Below are positions 1 through 7,763 of a DNA stretch of 60,568 nt, in pieces (position 1 is the first letter of the stretch; every line of letters starts with the position of its first letter). Both the position numbers and the translations under genes were made by a program. Under the pieces are notes generated by a model. That model was not told the DNA's origin and made no database searches. It saw only the letters and a program-made list of their open reading frames with translations. Source of the stretch: Lachnospiraceae bacterium (GTDB taxonomy: Bacteria > Bacillota > Clostridia > Lachnospirales > Lachnospiraceae); contig JAGACK010000056.1 in NCBI GenBank assembly GCA_017614155.1, forward strand, positions 1-60,568, written 5' to 3'.

Positions 1-3000
1 ACCACTGCAGGCTTTATCATTCCGCTTGTGTAGAAGCAGTAGGGATCTTCACCGTTTGCGTCACAGCTTACTATCACTCCGTCATCGGGATCGTTTGAGA
101 AGCCTACCGAAAGTTCTTCATCCCCGAGCTTTGTCCAGTTGGCGTAAAGCGTGAAGCTTGAGTTTACCGGTGTCGAAAAGTCATAGGACTGTTTGCACTC
201 CCTGTCTTTGTACCAGCCCTCGAACTGATATCCTGCTGCTATGGGATTTGCAGGTCTCGTGACTGCTTCGCCCTTTGTGACCTGTCTGTCTTCAGGCGCA
301 ACCTTTCCCTTTCCGTTCAGGTAGAAATGAACACACGCGATGTTCGGGTCAGCTTTGTCAGATATCTGAAATTTTAATTCTCTTTCACCACTGTAGCTGT
401 TTATACCTGTCAGGTATGCAGTTGCATTTCCGCTCAGGGTGTTATCAACGAAGGAAACTACGAAGTCCGTATCCTGGACAAGGGTCTTCCCTCCATCCTT
501 TACTATGACCGTCGGCTTTACGGGCCTTCCGGTGTATGCTGCTACAAACGGGTCAAGGTACGCCTCGAGTCCGTTGATATCAGTTCCTTTCTCATTGGTC
601 TTTCCGTTGAGGCTCACGGACTCAACCCTGACATTCTGAAGTTCGAGCTTTGATCCGTTCATCGCGATCACTGCATTCTGCTCGGAACCGACGCCTTTTC
701 CCGAAAGCTTCACTCCCTGGCTTCCCGCGCCTTCAATGTTGACCTCAAAGACCTGTCCTTCCTGAAGCGGCATCTCCACATTTTGTTTTTCTGCATTGAA
801 GGTTGCCTGGGATGCTGCTGTCTTCACGCTCATGACATTGGACCCTTCCATTGCAGCATAGGAAAGAAGTCCGCCGCTCTGATTCTTTATGGTCCTGTTT
901 CCCGAAGCTGAAGCATATACCCTCTGTTCAGGCTTTGCATTCGTATGATCTTTGAAAAGGCCCGTGCTCCTTGCGATGAAGCCTCCGTCTTCTCCAAGTT
1001 CCTGACCTGATGCGTTTTCTCCGTTTACAGTCAGCAGGTTGTTTCCGTTTGCATCTTCTATGCTGTATGCGTTATTGTCCACTACCATCGCGCGGCAGCG
1101 CAGCCTGCATCTGAGACGGCACCTCAGGCGGCATCTCAGACGGCATCTCAAACGGCATCTGAGACGGCATCTTAAGCGGCAGCGAAGTCGGCAGCGAAGC
1201 TGGGTTTCTTTGTCCTGTCCTGCCCATGATGTTCCTTCGCCGTTGGGGTTGTCATAGTTGTTGAAGTCTTGAACATCCTGATCCGACCATGGAGAAGTCC
1301 CACCTGTAAATTTATCGCTCTCTTCTTCATAGTAGGATTTATTAGCCTCATAATCATTATAGTCTTCGTCTGTCCAGTCCCAAAATCGATCTGACATCTG
1401 ATCGTCAAGATCAGACCAGTCAGTCTCACCTGCGCCGGGTTTTAAACTGTCCATCCATTCTTCCCAGTCTGCATCACCGAATTCATTCAGTTTGCCGTTT
1501 ACATGGTCTTTCCAAACCTGAGAATATATCTCATACGGGACACAGGTGATCGCACATCTGGGATCATCCGAACTCCAGTGAAATTCTGATTTATCATCAA
1601 CAAGATTATACTTCCAGCCCTTGTAGCTTCCGTCGGGATTTTTGGTAAACTCTATCTTCCTGTCTGTCAAAGGATAGTTGCTGTCGTAGATGTGAAGGTA
1701 ATTGGAGTCGGTTTCATTTATCTCAATATCATATCCCAAAACGGCATGTCCGCCCTGAGGACCGAAAAGCCCTATGATGACAGGCCTTAGGACACTCATC
1801 TGCTGCTGACCCTGTCCCTGTCCTATCGGTTCAAACATATTTTTTACTATCTCATCCGGAGTGGAATCGATGCAGAAGCAGTACTGCACCCTGTCGTCGT
1901 ACTGGGAGATCTGCATGGCTTCTATGAACTTCCTCAGATCCGTGCGAAGCTGAGCAGGATCATCATCGCTTGTATCACGATCTACGGGATAGGACAGATC
2001 AAACTGGTTTAAATACGCATCCCCTGATGCGTTTTCTCCTGTAAAATCTTTTCCTCTTATTCCCAGAGATGAGTCACCTGTTCCGTCCATTTTTGCGACT
2101 CTGAGAAGATTGCTTGTAGCTGACAAGCCAAAACAGCTTCCTCCCCACTCATCATCAAAAAAGCTGTACATAGCCCTGCCTTTGTCAGCACCGAAGAAAT
2201 CCTCGTAACGTTTTTCAGGAATGTTATAGTGCCAGTTTTCCTCGTATCCGAGGCCTGATCGTCCGTATGTATTTCCAAAGGGATACGAAAAACCGCATAT
2301 ATCTGATCCTGAGCCCGTAAAATATCCTACCGCTCCATTATCACCGTCTACAACTGCATAGGCAGAACTCACATGGCTGCTGTTATAAGGTGTGCCGTTT
2401 CCACCCACCAAAGAATCACATCCCTTAAATACATCACTTCCAGATCCTCTTTCGTTCCAGTTCCAGGTGGTATAAATGGTCTTCAGCTTGCTGCAGCCGA
2501 AAAACATTTCGTCAAATTCTATCCCGCTTGCACCGGTCAGATAAAACGCCGAAATATCCATGGACTCAAGAGAACTGCAGTTTTTAAACATCCTGTCAGA
2601 ATTAAAAGAGGTCGCTTGCCAATGCGGCAGCCTTACGCTCTTTAATGCTGTACATCCGTTAAACATGTCTGAATAACTACTGATACCGGAGGAAAAGTAC
2701 TTCATGTTAACATATTCAAGAGAAGTGCAGTTCATGAACATTCCACTGACATTACCTGTCGCAGACTCCGACCGTTGGAATAAAACATTTTTCAGAGATG
2801 AACATCCCTTAAACATATCAGACCAATCACCGCCCAAAAAGTAAATATTTCTGAGATCGGCAGTTTCCAGGGCTTTCATATCCTCAAAAAGACCGGATGG
2901 CGATCCGCTCATTTTTATTGATCTCTCTTCATCTTTTTTTTCAGCGCTGACTGACTTTATGCCGGAAGAGTTATCTCCAAATGAAAAGTCATTGTCTAAC

Positions 3001-3578
3001 CAAAACAACTCTGCAGCTAAACCGGAACTAATATCACTGGAAAATCCGGCCGTTTCCAGTTCGGCCTGCGTGAAGCTGGCCGGTATAACAACATCTGCAC
3101 TGCTACCGATGTATTTTTTTATTATAATATGCGTATTTGTATCCCAATCTCCAAGAGTGCCCGCATCACACAGCCAGCTCTCACCGTTGTGGACCACTGT
3201 TTTCCAGGTTGATTCATCTCCTGCCGGCTCTTCGGTCTTATTATCCGAAACCGCCTCTTCGGGAGCGGCATCCTCTGATACTGCCTCCTCGGGTTCGGGC
3301 ACTGAAGGTTCTGATACCTCATCTGTTGGTGCTGTCTCGTTTTCGCTTACAGGAGTCTGACCGGGATCTCCCGGATCAGTGTTCTCCTGCGGGTCCTCCG
3401 GCTGTCCGGGCACCTCATTTTGCTCCGGTGTCTCAGCCTTTGGCGTCTCTTCTGCCTGCTCCCTTGCAGCAGGCGCGGTATCAGCCGGAATCTCATCGGC
3501 AAATACAGTTGCGGAAAAGATCTGCATCAGCAGAAATACAACTGCCAGAAAACCTGCTATCCTGCGTTTGTGTACCAT
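1..3578 (-). CDS. Giant secreted LRR / papain-like / LRCR-array protein A (3' end outside window)
   Basis: The gene runs off the left edge, so only the first 1192 codons are visible. The start is the ATG at 3578, with AAGGAG eight bases upstream. In order I see a signal peptide (about 1-31, ending VFADE), an acidic Pro/Glu/Ser linker, BspA-type leucine-rich repeats of the MFxGCxxLxxxDL form (about 215-395), and a papain-like domain with Cys482 in GGSCFGLSA, His611 in GGHAVLGY and Asp632 in IYDSNYP. An acidic linker, nine LRCR units (794-829), a beta domain, a Listeria-Bacteroides repeat and the start of an MBG-like domain follow. The triad suggests a cysteine peptidase or transferase acting outside the cell. 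The family assignment is by motif only and the substrate is unknown. It is divergent from the plus-strand gene at 4059 and has its own promoter. Confidence 0.85.
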   Translation of the reverse strand, partial: MVHKRRIAGFLAVVFLLMQIFSATVFADEIPADTAPAAREQAEETPKAETPEQNEVPGQPEDPQENTDPGDPGQTPVSENETAPTDEVSEPSVPEPEEAVSEDAAPEEAVSDNKTEEPAGDESTWKTVVHNGESWLCDAGTLGDWDTNTHIIIKKYIGSSADVVIPASFTQAELETAGFSSDISSGLAAELFWLDNDFSFGDNSSGIKSVSAEKKDEERSIKMSGSPSGLFEDMKALETADLRNIYFLGGDWSDMFKGCSSLKNVLFQRSESATGNVSGMFMNCTSLEYVNMKYFSSGISSYSDMFNGCTALKSVRLPHWQATSFNSDRMFKNCSSLESMDISAFYLTGASGIEFDEMFFGCSKLKTIYTTWNWNERGSGSDVFKGCDSLVGGNGTPYNSSHVSSAYAVVDGDNGAVGYFTGSGSDICGFSYPFGNTYGRSGLGYEENWHYNIPEKRYEDFFGADKGRAMYSFFDDEWGGSCFGLSATSNLLRVAKMDGTGDSSLGIRGKDFTGENASGDAYLNQFDLSYPVDRDTSDDDPAQLRTDLRKFIEAMQISQYDDRVQYCFCIDSTPDEIVKNMFEPIGQGQGQQQMSVLRPVIIGLFGPQGGHAVLGYDIEINETDSNYLHIYDSNYPLTDRKIEFTKNPDGSYKGWKYNLVDDKSEFHWSSDDPRCAITCVPYEIYSQVWKDHVNGKLNEFGDADWEEWMDSLKPGAGETDWSDLDDQMSDRFWDWTDEDYNDYEANKSYYEEESDKFTGGTSPWSDQDVQDFNNYDNPNGEGTSWAGQDKETQLRCRLRCRLRCRLRCRLRCRLRCRLRCRLRCRLRCRAMVVDNNAYSIEDANGNNLLTVNGENASGQELGEDGGFIARSTGLFKDHTNAKPEQRVYASASGNRTIKNQSGGLLSYAAMEGSNVMSVKTAASQATFNAEKQNVEMPLQEGQVFEVNIEGAGSQGVKLSGKGVGSEQNAVIAMNGSKLELQNVRVESVSLNGKTNEKGTDINGLEAYLDPFVAAYTGRPVKPTVIVKDGGKTLVQDTDFVVSFVDNTLSGNATAYLTGINSYSGERELKFQISDKADPNIACVHFYLNGKGKVAPEDRQVTKGEAVTRPANPIAAGYQFEGWYKDRECKQSYDFSTPVNSSFTLYANWTKLGDEELSVGFSNDPDDGVIVSCDANGEDPYCFYTSGMIKPAV
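1092..1199 (-). repeat. LRCR tetrapeptide array of protein A (9 x 12 bp)
   Basis: Nine uninterrupted 12-bp units each encode Leu-Arg-Cys-Arg. The peptide is invariant, but the DNA uses five Leu codons (CTT, TTA, CTC, TTG, CTG) and CGC, CGA, CGT, AGA and AGG for Arg. Every Cys is TGC. The array is followed directly by AMVVDN, a junction shared in similar form by all the paralogues. Confidence 0.95.
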
Positions 3579-3668
3579 TTTGAATTCTCCTTGTTTCATT
3601 TTTCCCCCTCTATTTTTGAAAACAAAAATCACCACTATTTCGTTCCTTAGCTCTTCGCTCAATATCTT

Positions 3669-3698
3669 ATTATAACAATAATACCCCGAAATCATCAA
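3669..3698 (-). promoter_or_regulatory. Sigma-A type promoter of gene A
   Basis: Reading the minus strand, TTGATG (3693-3698) lies 18 bp before a perfect TATAAT (3669-3674). The predicted transcript would carry a leader of roughly 80 nt with AAGGAG before the ATG at 3578. The -35 box falls in the loop of the inverted repeat 3680-3713. Confidence 0.7.
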
Positions 3699-3713
3699 AT
3701 ATTTCGGGGTATT
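3680..3713. other. 13-bp perfect inverted repeat overlapping the gene A promoter
   Basis: AATACCCCGAAAT (3680-3692) and its exact complement (3701-3713) flank an 8-nt loop. It looks like a terminator hairpin but has no T-run on either strand and lies upstream of both divergent genes. It covers the -35 box and most of the spacer of the minus-strand promoter, so an operator is possible. No regulator is identified. Confidence 0.55.
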
Positions 3714-3722
3714 ACGACAAAA

Positions 3723-3750
3723 TGGGACAGGAGAAGCATCCCCTGTCCCA
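3723..3750. repeat. TGGGACAG hairpin, copy 1
   Basis: TGGGACAG (3723-3730) pairs with CTGTCCCA (3743-3750). The same half-sites form hairpins at 7742-7758, 12712-12740 and 17712-17734, and an unpaired half-site (CTGTCCCACT) lies near 32506. It is a small dispersed palindromic family linked to the LRCR gene cluster. Confidence 0.7.
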
Positions 3751-3770
3751 CTAGGCTGTTACTGTTCAGT

Positions 3771-3926
3771 CACGAGCCACGAGGGCGTAAATCAGGCTAA
3801 GCCTGATTTATGCAGCGAGTGGCTGCGTGCCAAAGAATTACGAAAGCCAGTCCGCGCGCCCGTACCGAAGGCAATTTCCATTGCGCCGGACACATTACAA
3901 TTCAGCGCTGGTCAAGCGCTGAATTG
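3771..3926. repeat. Structured intergenic segment with two strong palindromes
   Basis: This lies in the roughly 480-bp gap between gene A and the plus-strand gene at 4059. A 10-bp stem with a TAA loop (3788-3810, TAAATCAGGC and complement) is enclosed by GCCAC/GTGGC pairing (3776-3780 with 3819-3823). A second perfect 12-bp stem, CAATTCAGCGCT, spans 3898-3926 with a 5-nt loop. There is no T-run and no coding potential. It may be a dispersed intergenic repeat or act on the RNA leader of the next gene; the function is unknown. Confidence 0.6.
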
Positions 3927-4058
3927 AAGATCTTCAGGGATTATGGTATATTGCTGACAGAATGCGGCTATGAGCGTAAATAACTGAAGCAGAAAAAATC
4001 CGTGAGTGACACAAAAATCGTCAGCACAAAAAAGAATACCATTTTGCCGGCACCTGCG

Positions 4059-5075
4059 ATGACAGATGTCTTCGATATGCTGTGCATAAAAGCGGGAGAA
4101 TCCGGCCGTGACCGCAGCCTGTTTGGCGGATGCCTCACCCGGGCAGGGGAACTCTTCCGACCATTTATTGCAGGGATCAGCTTCCCCCACATCTTTCTCG
4201 AATGTCCGCTTTCCGGTGATCCGTACCTGGACCTGACTGTACTGTATGGCAGACTGACGGAAGGTACTGTGGTGAAAAGTAAATACTGCGAAGGCTGCGA
4301 TGAGCTTTTCCGCCGCTATATCCGGATGAAGCAGGACCATCCGGAAGTGGTCTTCGGGTTTGAGCTTGATACGTCAAAAGAAGATCCCGGCATGGCTGCC
4401 GTTCATTTTGACCCCCGTGGCAAAAACTTTCTTGTCACACCGTTTTGCGAAGCCATCGGTGAAGACAGATATGGAGAACTGTACCTTCAGACTGCGGAAA
4501 AGCTGGCTGATACCCTGCCTCCTTCTTTTTTCGGGATGTTTCGCGGCCGTGAAGAAGCACCTCTAAGAGTATGCGGTTATCTCGGAAAAAAAGAGATGAA
4601 TCAGATCACGGGCGGCCGGGATCTGCTCCTGTCTGCGTTTGAGGCCGCAGGATTTTCCGCTTACGATGACAGGATGATGGATGAGATTGTAAATGTCTTC
4701 AAAATTGCACCCTGCGAGACAGATTATCAGCTTGATATCTATCCGGACGGCAAAGCCGGGGATGTATTTTCCATAGATCTGAGGCTTGCCGAGCGGGCAG
4801 CAGCATCCGTAAGGGAATCCTTCGCAAGCGGGGCAGCTTCAGAGATAATGTCGTATTTTACAGAGCTTGGTATCGCCGATGAACGGACCGGCATGCTGAG
4901 CGGGATGGCCACCTCCTTTGCATTCCCTTCACTGGATGAAACCGGAGAGGCGGCTCAGTATGCAATGGTGCTGCATCCCATGTGGCTCAAGATAAGATGG
5001 AAGGGAGCGCGTCTTTGCAGCGCGAAATGCTACAGTCTTATGCGTGCCGGTTTCATCAGATCCACCTTACCATGA
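4059..5075 (+). CDS. Uncharacterised protein, first of a related pair beside a Nif11-like peptide
   Basis: I do not recognise the family. The open frame extends upstream to a GTG at 4002, but the ATG at 4059 is preferred because MTDVFDMLCI aligns with the N-terminus of the paralogue that follows (MYELIYNLIY). Neither start has a convincing ribosome site. The product (338 aa) has no signal peptide or membrane segment. It shares with its neighbour the pattern FPxIxxExPLxGDxxxDLxVL, a central FFGMFxxRxxxPLRV segment, a GGRDLLL...AAGF segment and a C-terminal KIRW...AKCY strand/helix. It ends 6 bp before the second gene, so the two are probably translationally coupled. The setting suggests an enzyme or partner acting on the small leader peptide at 6362, which is inference only. 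Confidence 0.75.
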   Translation: MTDVFDMLCIKAGESGRDRSLFGGCLTRAGELFRPFIAGISFPHIFLECPLSGDPYLDLTVLYGRLTEGTVVKSKYCEGCDELFRRYIRMKQDHPEVVFGFELDTSKEDPGMAAVHFDPRGKNFLVTPFCEAIGEDRYGELYLQTAEKLADTLPPSFFGMFRGREEAPLRVCGYLGKKEMNQITGGRDLLLSAFEAAGFSAYDDRMMDEIVNVFKIAPCETDYQLDIYPDGKAGDVFSIDLRLAERAAASVRESFASGAASEIMSYFTELGIADERTGMLSGMATSFAFPSLDETGEAAQYAMVLHPMWLKIRWKGARLCSAKCYSLMRAGFIRSTLP

Positions 5076-5081
5076 AAAAGT

Positions 5082-6065
5082 ATGTATGAACTGATCTATA
5101 ATCTGATATATTTCGCACTGACAAAGGACGGAAAGGATGAGCTCTTCGGCCGACGGATCGAGGCTGACAGTGATGTGCTTAAAAAGAGCTTTGCGGGAAG
5201 TGATTTTCCCGAGATATGGTTTGAACTGCCGCTTTTGGGGGATGCCTGGTACGATCTCCATGTACTGACCTCAAGAAGCTCCCTCGAACCCGAAATACAG
5301 CTTCCCGAAGGAATCCTTCACCCGGAATTGTTCCGCTGGTTTTCAAAGAGCCAGGGAACACGGCAGCTTGCCATGAGTCACGATCTGTCAAAGGGGATCT
5401 ATGACAGTCCTGCGGTGCAGCTTCTTATCGGCGGTTGTGAAATTTCCACATGCTGTGATTTCCTTTCCAAAGCCGGAAATCCTGCTGCCACTCCGGCATA
5501 CAGGGCATTCCGGGACAGGATCCCAAAGGAGTGGTTTGCCTGTTACCTTGGTACCTTCCCCCAAAGGGATGATCTGAGCCTTCGCGTTGAATGCATACCG
5601 ACTGCTCAGATGCAAAAGACCTATTCGGAAAGGGAGGATCTGTTACGGCGCGATCTTTCCATGGCAGGCTTCAGGATCAGCGATGAGATGCTGAAGCTTG
5701 TAAAGTTTATGGCATGCCAGCCCTTCCCGATAGAATTTCAGTTCAATGTGGATAAAGAAGGATGTGCAGCCCCTGTGCTGGGTGTCAGCCTTCGCTTCCT
5801 TATCCCGGGAGGCAGATACCCTCACCTGGCCTTTTCAGCAGAAAACAAAAGCGTTATATCCCTGATGAGTATGCTTTCTTCTGAAGGACTTTGTGATAAG
5901 CGCTGGCAGATGCTGCCCGGATGCGCTTTTGCCAGGCGGATTTCTGCAGGCAGCGCTTCAGTTCGCTTTGGAGGATATACAGCCTTTATCAAGGTCCGCA
6001 TGACCCCCGACAGACTTACAGATGCCAAAGCATATATAGTCGCAAAAGTATTTGAGCCCTGTTAA
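5082..6065 (+). CDS. Uncharacterised protein, second of a related pair beside a Nif11-like peptide
   Basis: The 327-aa cytosolic-looking protein is a diverged paralogue of the gene just upstream. Matching segments are LFGRR near residue 23, FPEIWFELPLLGDAWYDLHVL (about 41-61, compared as a pattern), IPKEWFACYLGTFPQRDDLSLRV in the middle, REDLLRRDLSMAGF and a C-terminal IKVR...AKAY. The start ATG at 5082 has only a weak GAAAAAG upstream, which fits coupling to the previous stop codon 6 bp away. The repeated beta/alpha arrangement is faintly like an ABBA-fold transferase, but no motif supports that. It is best left as unknown function, with a possible role in processing the peptide encoded at 6362. 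Confidence 0.78.
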   Translation: MYELIYNLIYFALTKDGKDELFGRRIEADSDVLKKSFAGSDFPEIWFELPLLGDAWYDLHVLTSRSSLEPEIQLPEGILHPELFRWFSKSQGTRQLAMSHDLSKGIYDSPAVQLLIGGCEISTCCDFLSKAGNPAATPAYRAFRDRIPKEWFACYLGTFPQRDDLSLRVECIPTAQMQKTYSEREDLLRRDLSMAGFRISDEMLKLVKFMACQPFPIEFQFNVDKEGCAAPVLGVSLRFLIPGGRYPHLAFSAENKSVISLMSMLSSEGLCDKRWQMLPGCAFARRISAGSASVRFGGYTAFIKVRMTPDRLTDAKAYIVAKVFEPC

Positions 6066-6277
6066 CGGGTGATTTTTACAGCTTTGCCGCAATTGCGGTC
6101 GGCGCGAATCATACTAGGCTGCCGAAGGCAGGCATTTAGTTTAACTGCATATACCGCGGAACAGTTTTTAAATCGACAGTTAAATACGTTCGCGAGTATA
6201 AATGCCAAAACGAAAAGAGTTTTGTCGTTTAATATACCTGTATCGGTTGAGTGATCGGGTCAGACTTCCTTATCAGA
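6066..6277. other. Structured intergenic region before the leader-peptide gene
   Basis: No gene is seen here. A perfect palindrome CCGCAATTGCGG (6087-6098) is followed by a long imperfect hairpin in which GGCATTTA (6131-6138) pairs with TAAATGCC (6199-6206) and GTTTAACTG pairs with CAGTTAAA. An A-rich/T-rich pair near 6207-6231 follows. Together these could terminate or attenuate transcription from the two upstream genes, leaving the peptide gene on its own promoter. Confidence 0.45.
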
Positions 6278-6306
6278 TTGACGTCACATTTTAATCATAG
6301 TATGCT
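6278..6306 (+). promoter_or_regulatory. Promoter of the Nif11-like peptide gene
   Basis: TTGACG (6278-6283) and TATGCT (6301-6306) are separated by exactly 17 bp. The predicted start of transcription near 6313 gives a leader of about 50 nt with AAGGAAAGG before the ATG at 6362. Confidence 0.7.
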
Positions 6307-6361
6307 AAGGATATCGGAGATTTACGGTACACGGTAACGGCTTTGAAGGAAAGGAAAAGTC

Positions 6362-6628
6362 ATGGCACATTTTGAAATAACAGAAGAACACAAGAAGAGA
6401 ATGGCGGAATGTAAAACGCCCGAAGAGTACATCGCACTGGCAAAGGAAGTAGGGTACGAGCTGACCGAAGAACAGATCGAAGAGATCAACGGCGGTGAAG
6501 AGGTCGGAACATCCTGGAAAAAACAGGATACGTGCCCCAAGTGCGGCGCTCACAGTATTTCCCAGTATCGTCCCAACCCGTACATGGTAGTGTATCATTG
6601 CAATATATGCGGGTATGAGTGGAACTAG
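6362..6628 (+). CDS. Small peptide: Nif11-like double-glycine leader plus CPxCG / CxxCG core
   Basis: The 88-aa product starts at ATG 6362 behind a clear AAGGAAAGG site. Residues 1-46 look like a Nif11-type RiPP leader: PEEYIALAKEVGYELTEEQ followed by IEEINGG. The remaining 42 residues hold CPKCG and CNICG, a pattern equally typical of a small zinc ribbon. Two readings are possible. It may be a peptide natural-product precursor whose cysteines are the modification sites, or a small zinc-ribbon protein carrying a Nif11-like helix. The adjacent pair of unknown proteins and the dedicated promoter favour a peptide-maturation cassette, but no transporter, lanthionine synthetase or radical SAM enzyme lies beside it. 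Confidence 0.8.
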   Translation: MAHFEITEEHKKRMAECKTPEEYIALAKEVGYELTEEQIEEINGGEEVGTSWKKQDTCPKCGAHSISQYRPNPYMVVYHCNICGYEWN

Positions 6629-6725
6629 TGTTACACTAGTGTAGCGTTTCAATGGTATCTTAAGTCATTTTTCTATATTTTATGCAACCAATTATTTCGG
6701 GGTTTAGGTATAGGTTGCGGATATA

Positions 6726-7721
6726 TCAAAAGCAGATCCCGTTTATCGCTGTCAGTTCTTCCTCGGAGAAATCCGTTTTCATGACTGCAGGGATGTTTTC
6801 AAGGATCTGTTCGGGGCGTGAAGCGCCGATAAGCACTGAACATACATCATCGTCTTTAAGTATCCATGAGAGTGCCATCTGCGCAAGCGTCTGTCCCCGT
6901 TCTTTTGCCAGTACATTAAGCGCCCTTACCTTTTCCATAAGTTCATCTGTCAGATCATCCTTTGTCAGAAACCTCGGATCCCTGCCGATACGGCTGTCAT
7001 CCGGTATGCCATCCAGGTATCTGTCTGTAAGCAGCCCCTGAGCCAGCGGAGAGAACGCTATTATTCCTAGTCCGAGTTCTTTGCAGGCTTTCTTTACACC
7101 ATCTTTTTCTATATCCCTGTTAAATATGGAGTATCGTCTTTGATTTACGATCAGGGGAAGACGGATATCCCGTGCTATCTCGAAAGCCTTTCTTGTGTGT
7201 TTTTCATCATAATTTGAAATGCCGGCATAAAGCGCCTTCCCGGAGTCCACGATCTGCTTCAGCGCTCCCATGGACTCCTCTAGAGGTGTATCCGGATCCT
7301 GTCTGTGATGGTAAAAAATATCGACATAATCAAGTCCCAGGCGTTTCAGGCTCTGGTCGCAGCTTGCGATGAGATATTTTCTGCTCCCGAAGTTTCCATA
7401 GGGGCCCGGCCACATATCATAGCCGGCTTTTGTTGTGATGACGAGCTCGTCACGATAGTCCGCAAAATCCTCCCTGAGGATCTTTCCTGTGTTGATCTCT
7501 GCTTCACCATGGGGCGGACCATAATTATTTGCCAGATCGAACTGTGTGATCCCGTTATCAAAAGCAGTACGGCACATCTTCCTCATGGTCTCAAAGTCTG
7601 CATTGGATCCGAAATTGTGCCAGAATCCCAGAGATATCGCAGGGAACATCAGACCGCTCCTGCCAACTCTGTTGTATTTCATCTTTTCATATCTGTTTTC
7701 AGATGCTGTGTATGTACTCAT
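6726..7721 (-). CDS. Aldo/keto reductase, YghZ-like
   Basis: This is an NADPH-dependent reductase of aldehydes or ketones with a TIM-barrel fold. The expected catalytic tetrad is visible: Asp62, Tyr67 (DLANNYGP), Lys98 (TTKAGY) and the His of IFYHHR (139). The C-terminal cofactor loop reads LIGASRPEQILEN. Overall it resembles the YghZ / L-glyceraldehyde-3-phosphate reductase subgroup. An in-frame GTG exists at 7757, but the ATG at 7721 (MSTYTASENR) has AAAGGG upstream and gives the usual 331-aa length. It begins 42 bp after giant gene B, with a TGTGGGAC palindrome between them, so readthrough from B is likely. Its physiological substrate cannot be read from context. Confidence 0.92.
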   Translation of the reverse strand: MSTYTASENRYEKMKYNRVGRSGLMFPAISLGFWHNFGSNADFETMRKMCRTAFDNGITQFDLANNYGPPHGEAEINTGKILREDFADYRDELVITTKAGYDMWPGPYGNFGSRKYLIASCDQSLKRLGLDYVDIFYHHRQDPDTPLEESMGALKQIVDSGKALYAGISNYDEKHTRKAFEIARDIRLPLIVNQRRYSIFNRDIEKDGVKKACKELGLGIIAFSPLAQGLLTDRYLDGIPDDSRIGRDPRFLTKDDLTDELMEKVRALNVLAKERGQTLAQMALSWILKDDDVCSVLIGASRPEQILENIPAVMKTDFSEEELTAINGICF

Positions 7722-7741
7722 ATTCTTCTGCCCTTTTATTA

Positions 7742-7758
7742 TGTGGGACAGTCCCACA
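7742..7758. repeat. TGTGGGAC palindrome, copy 2
   Basis: A perfect 8-bp inverted repeat, TGTGGGAC-A-GTCCCACA, lies between gene B and the aldo/keto reductase. It belongs to the same dispersed GGGAC family as the hairpins at 3723, 12712 and 17712. No T-run follows, so it is not an obvious terminator. Confidence 0.7.
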
Positions 7759-7763
7759 GCAGC

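Noticed and set aside
1092-1199. CRISPR-like regular repeat
   Set aside because: The period is 12 bp with no spacers, lies inside a coding frame, and repeats as protein rather than DNA.
3680-3713. Terminator for an upstream gene
   Set aside because: No gene ends into it and neither strand has a T-run; it overlaps a promoter instead.
6624-6640. Terminator after the leader peptide (ACTAGTG-TTA-CACTAGT)
   Set aside because: The 7-bp AT-rich stem overlaps the stop codon and has no T-run; too weak to call.
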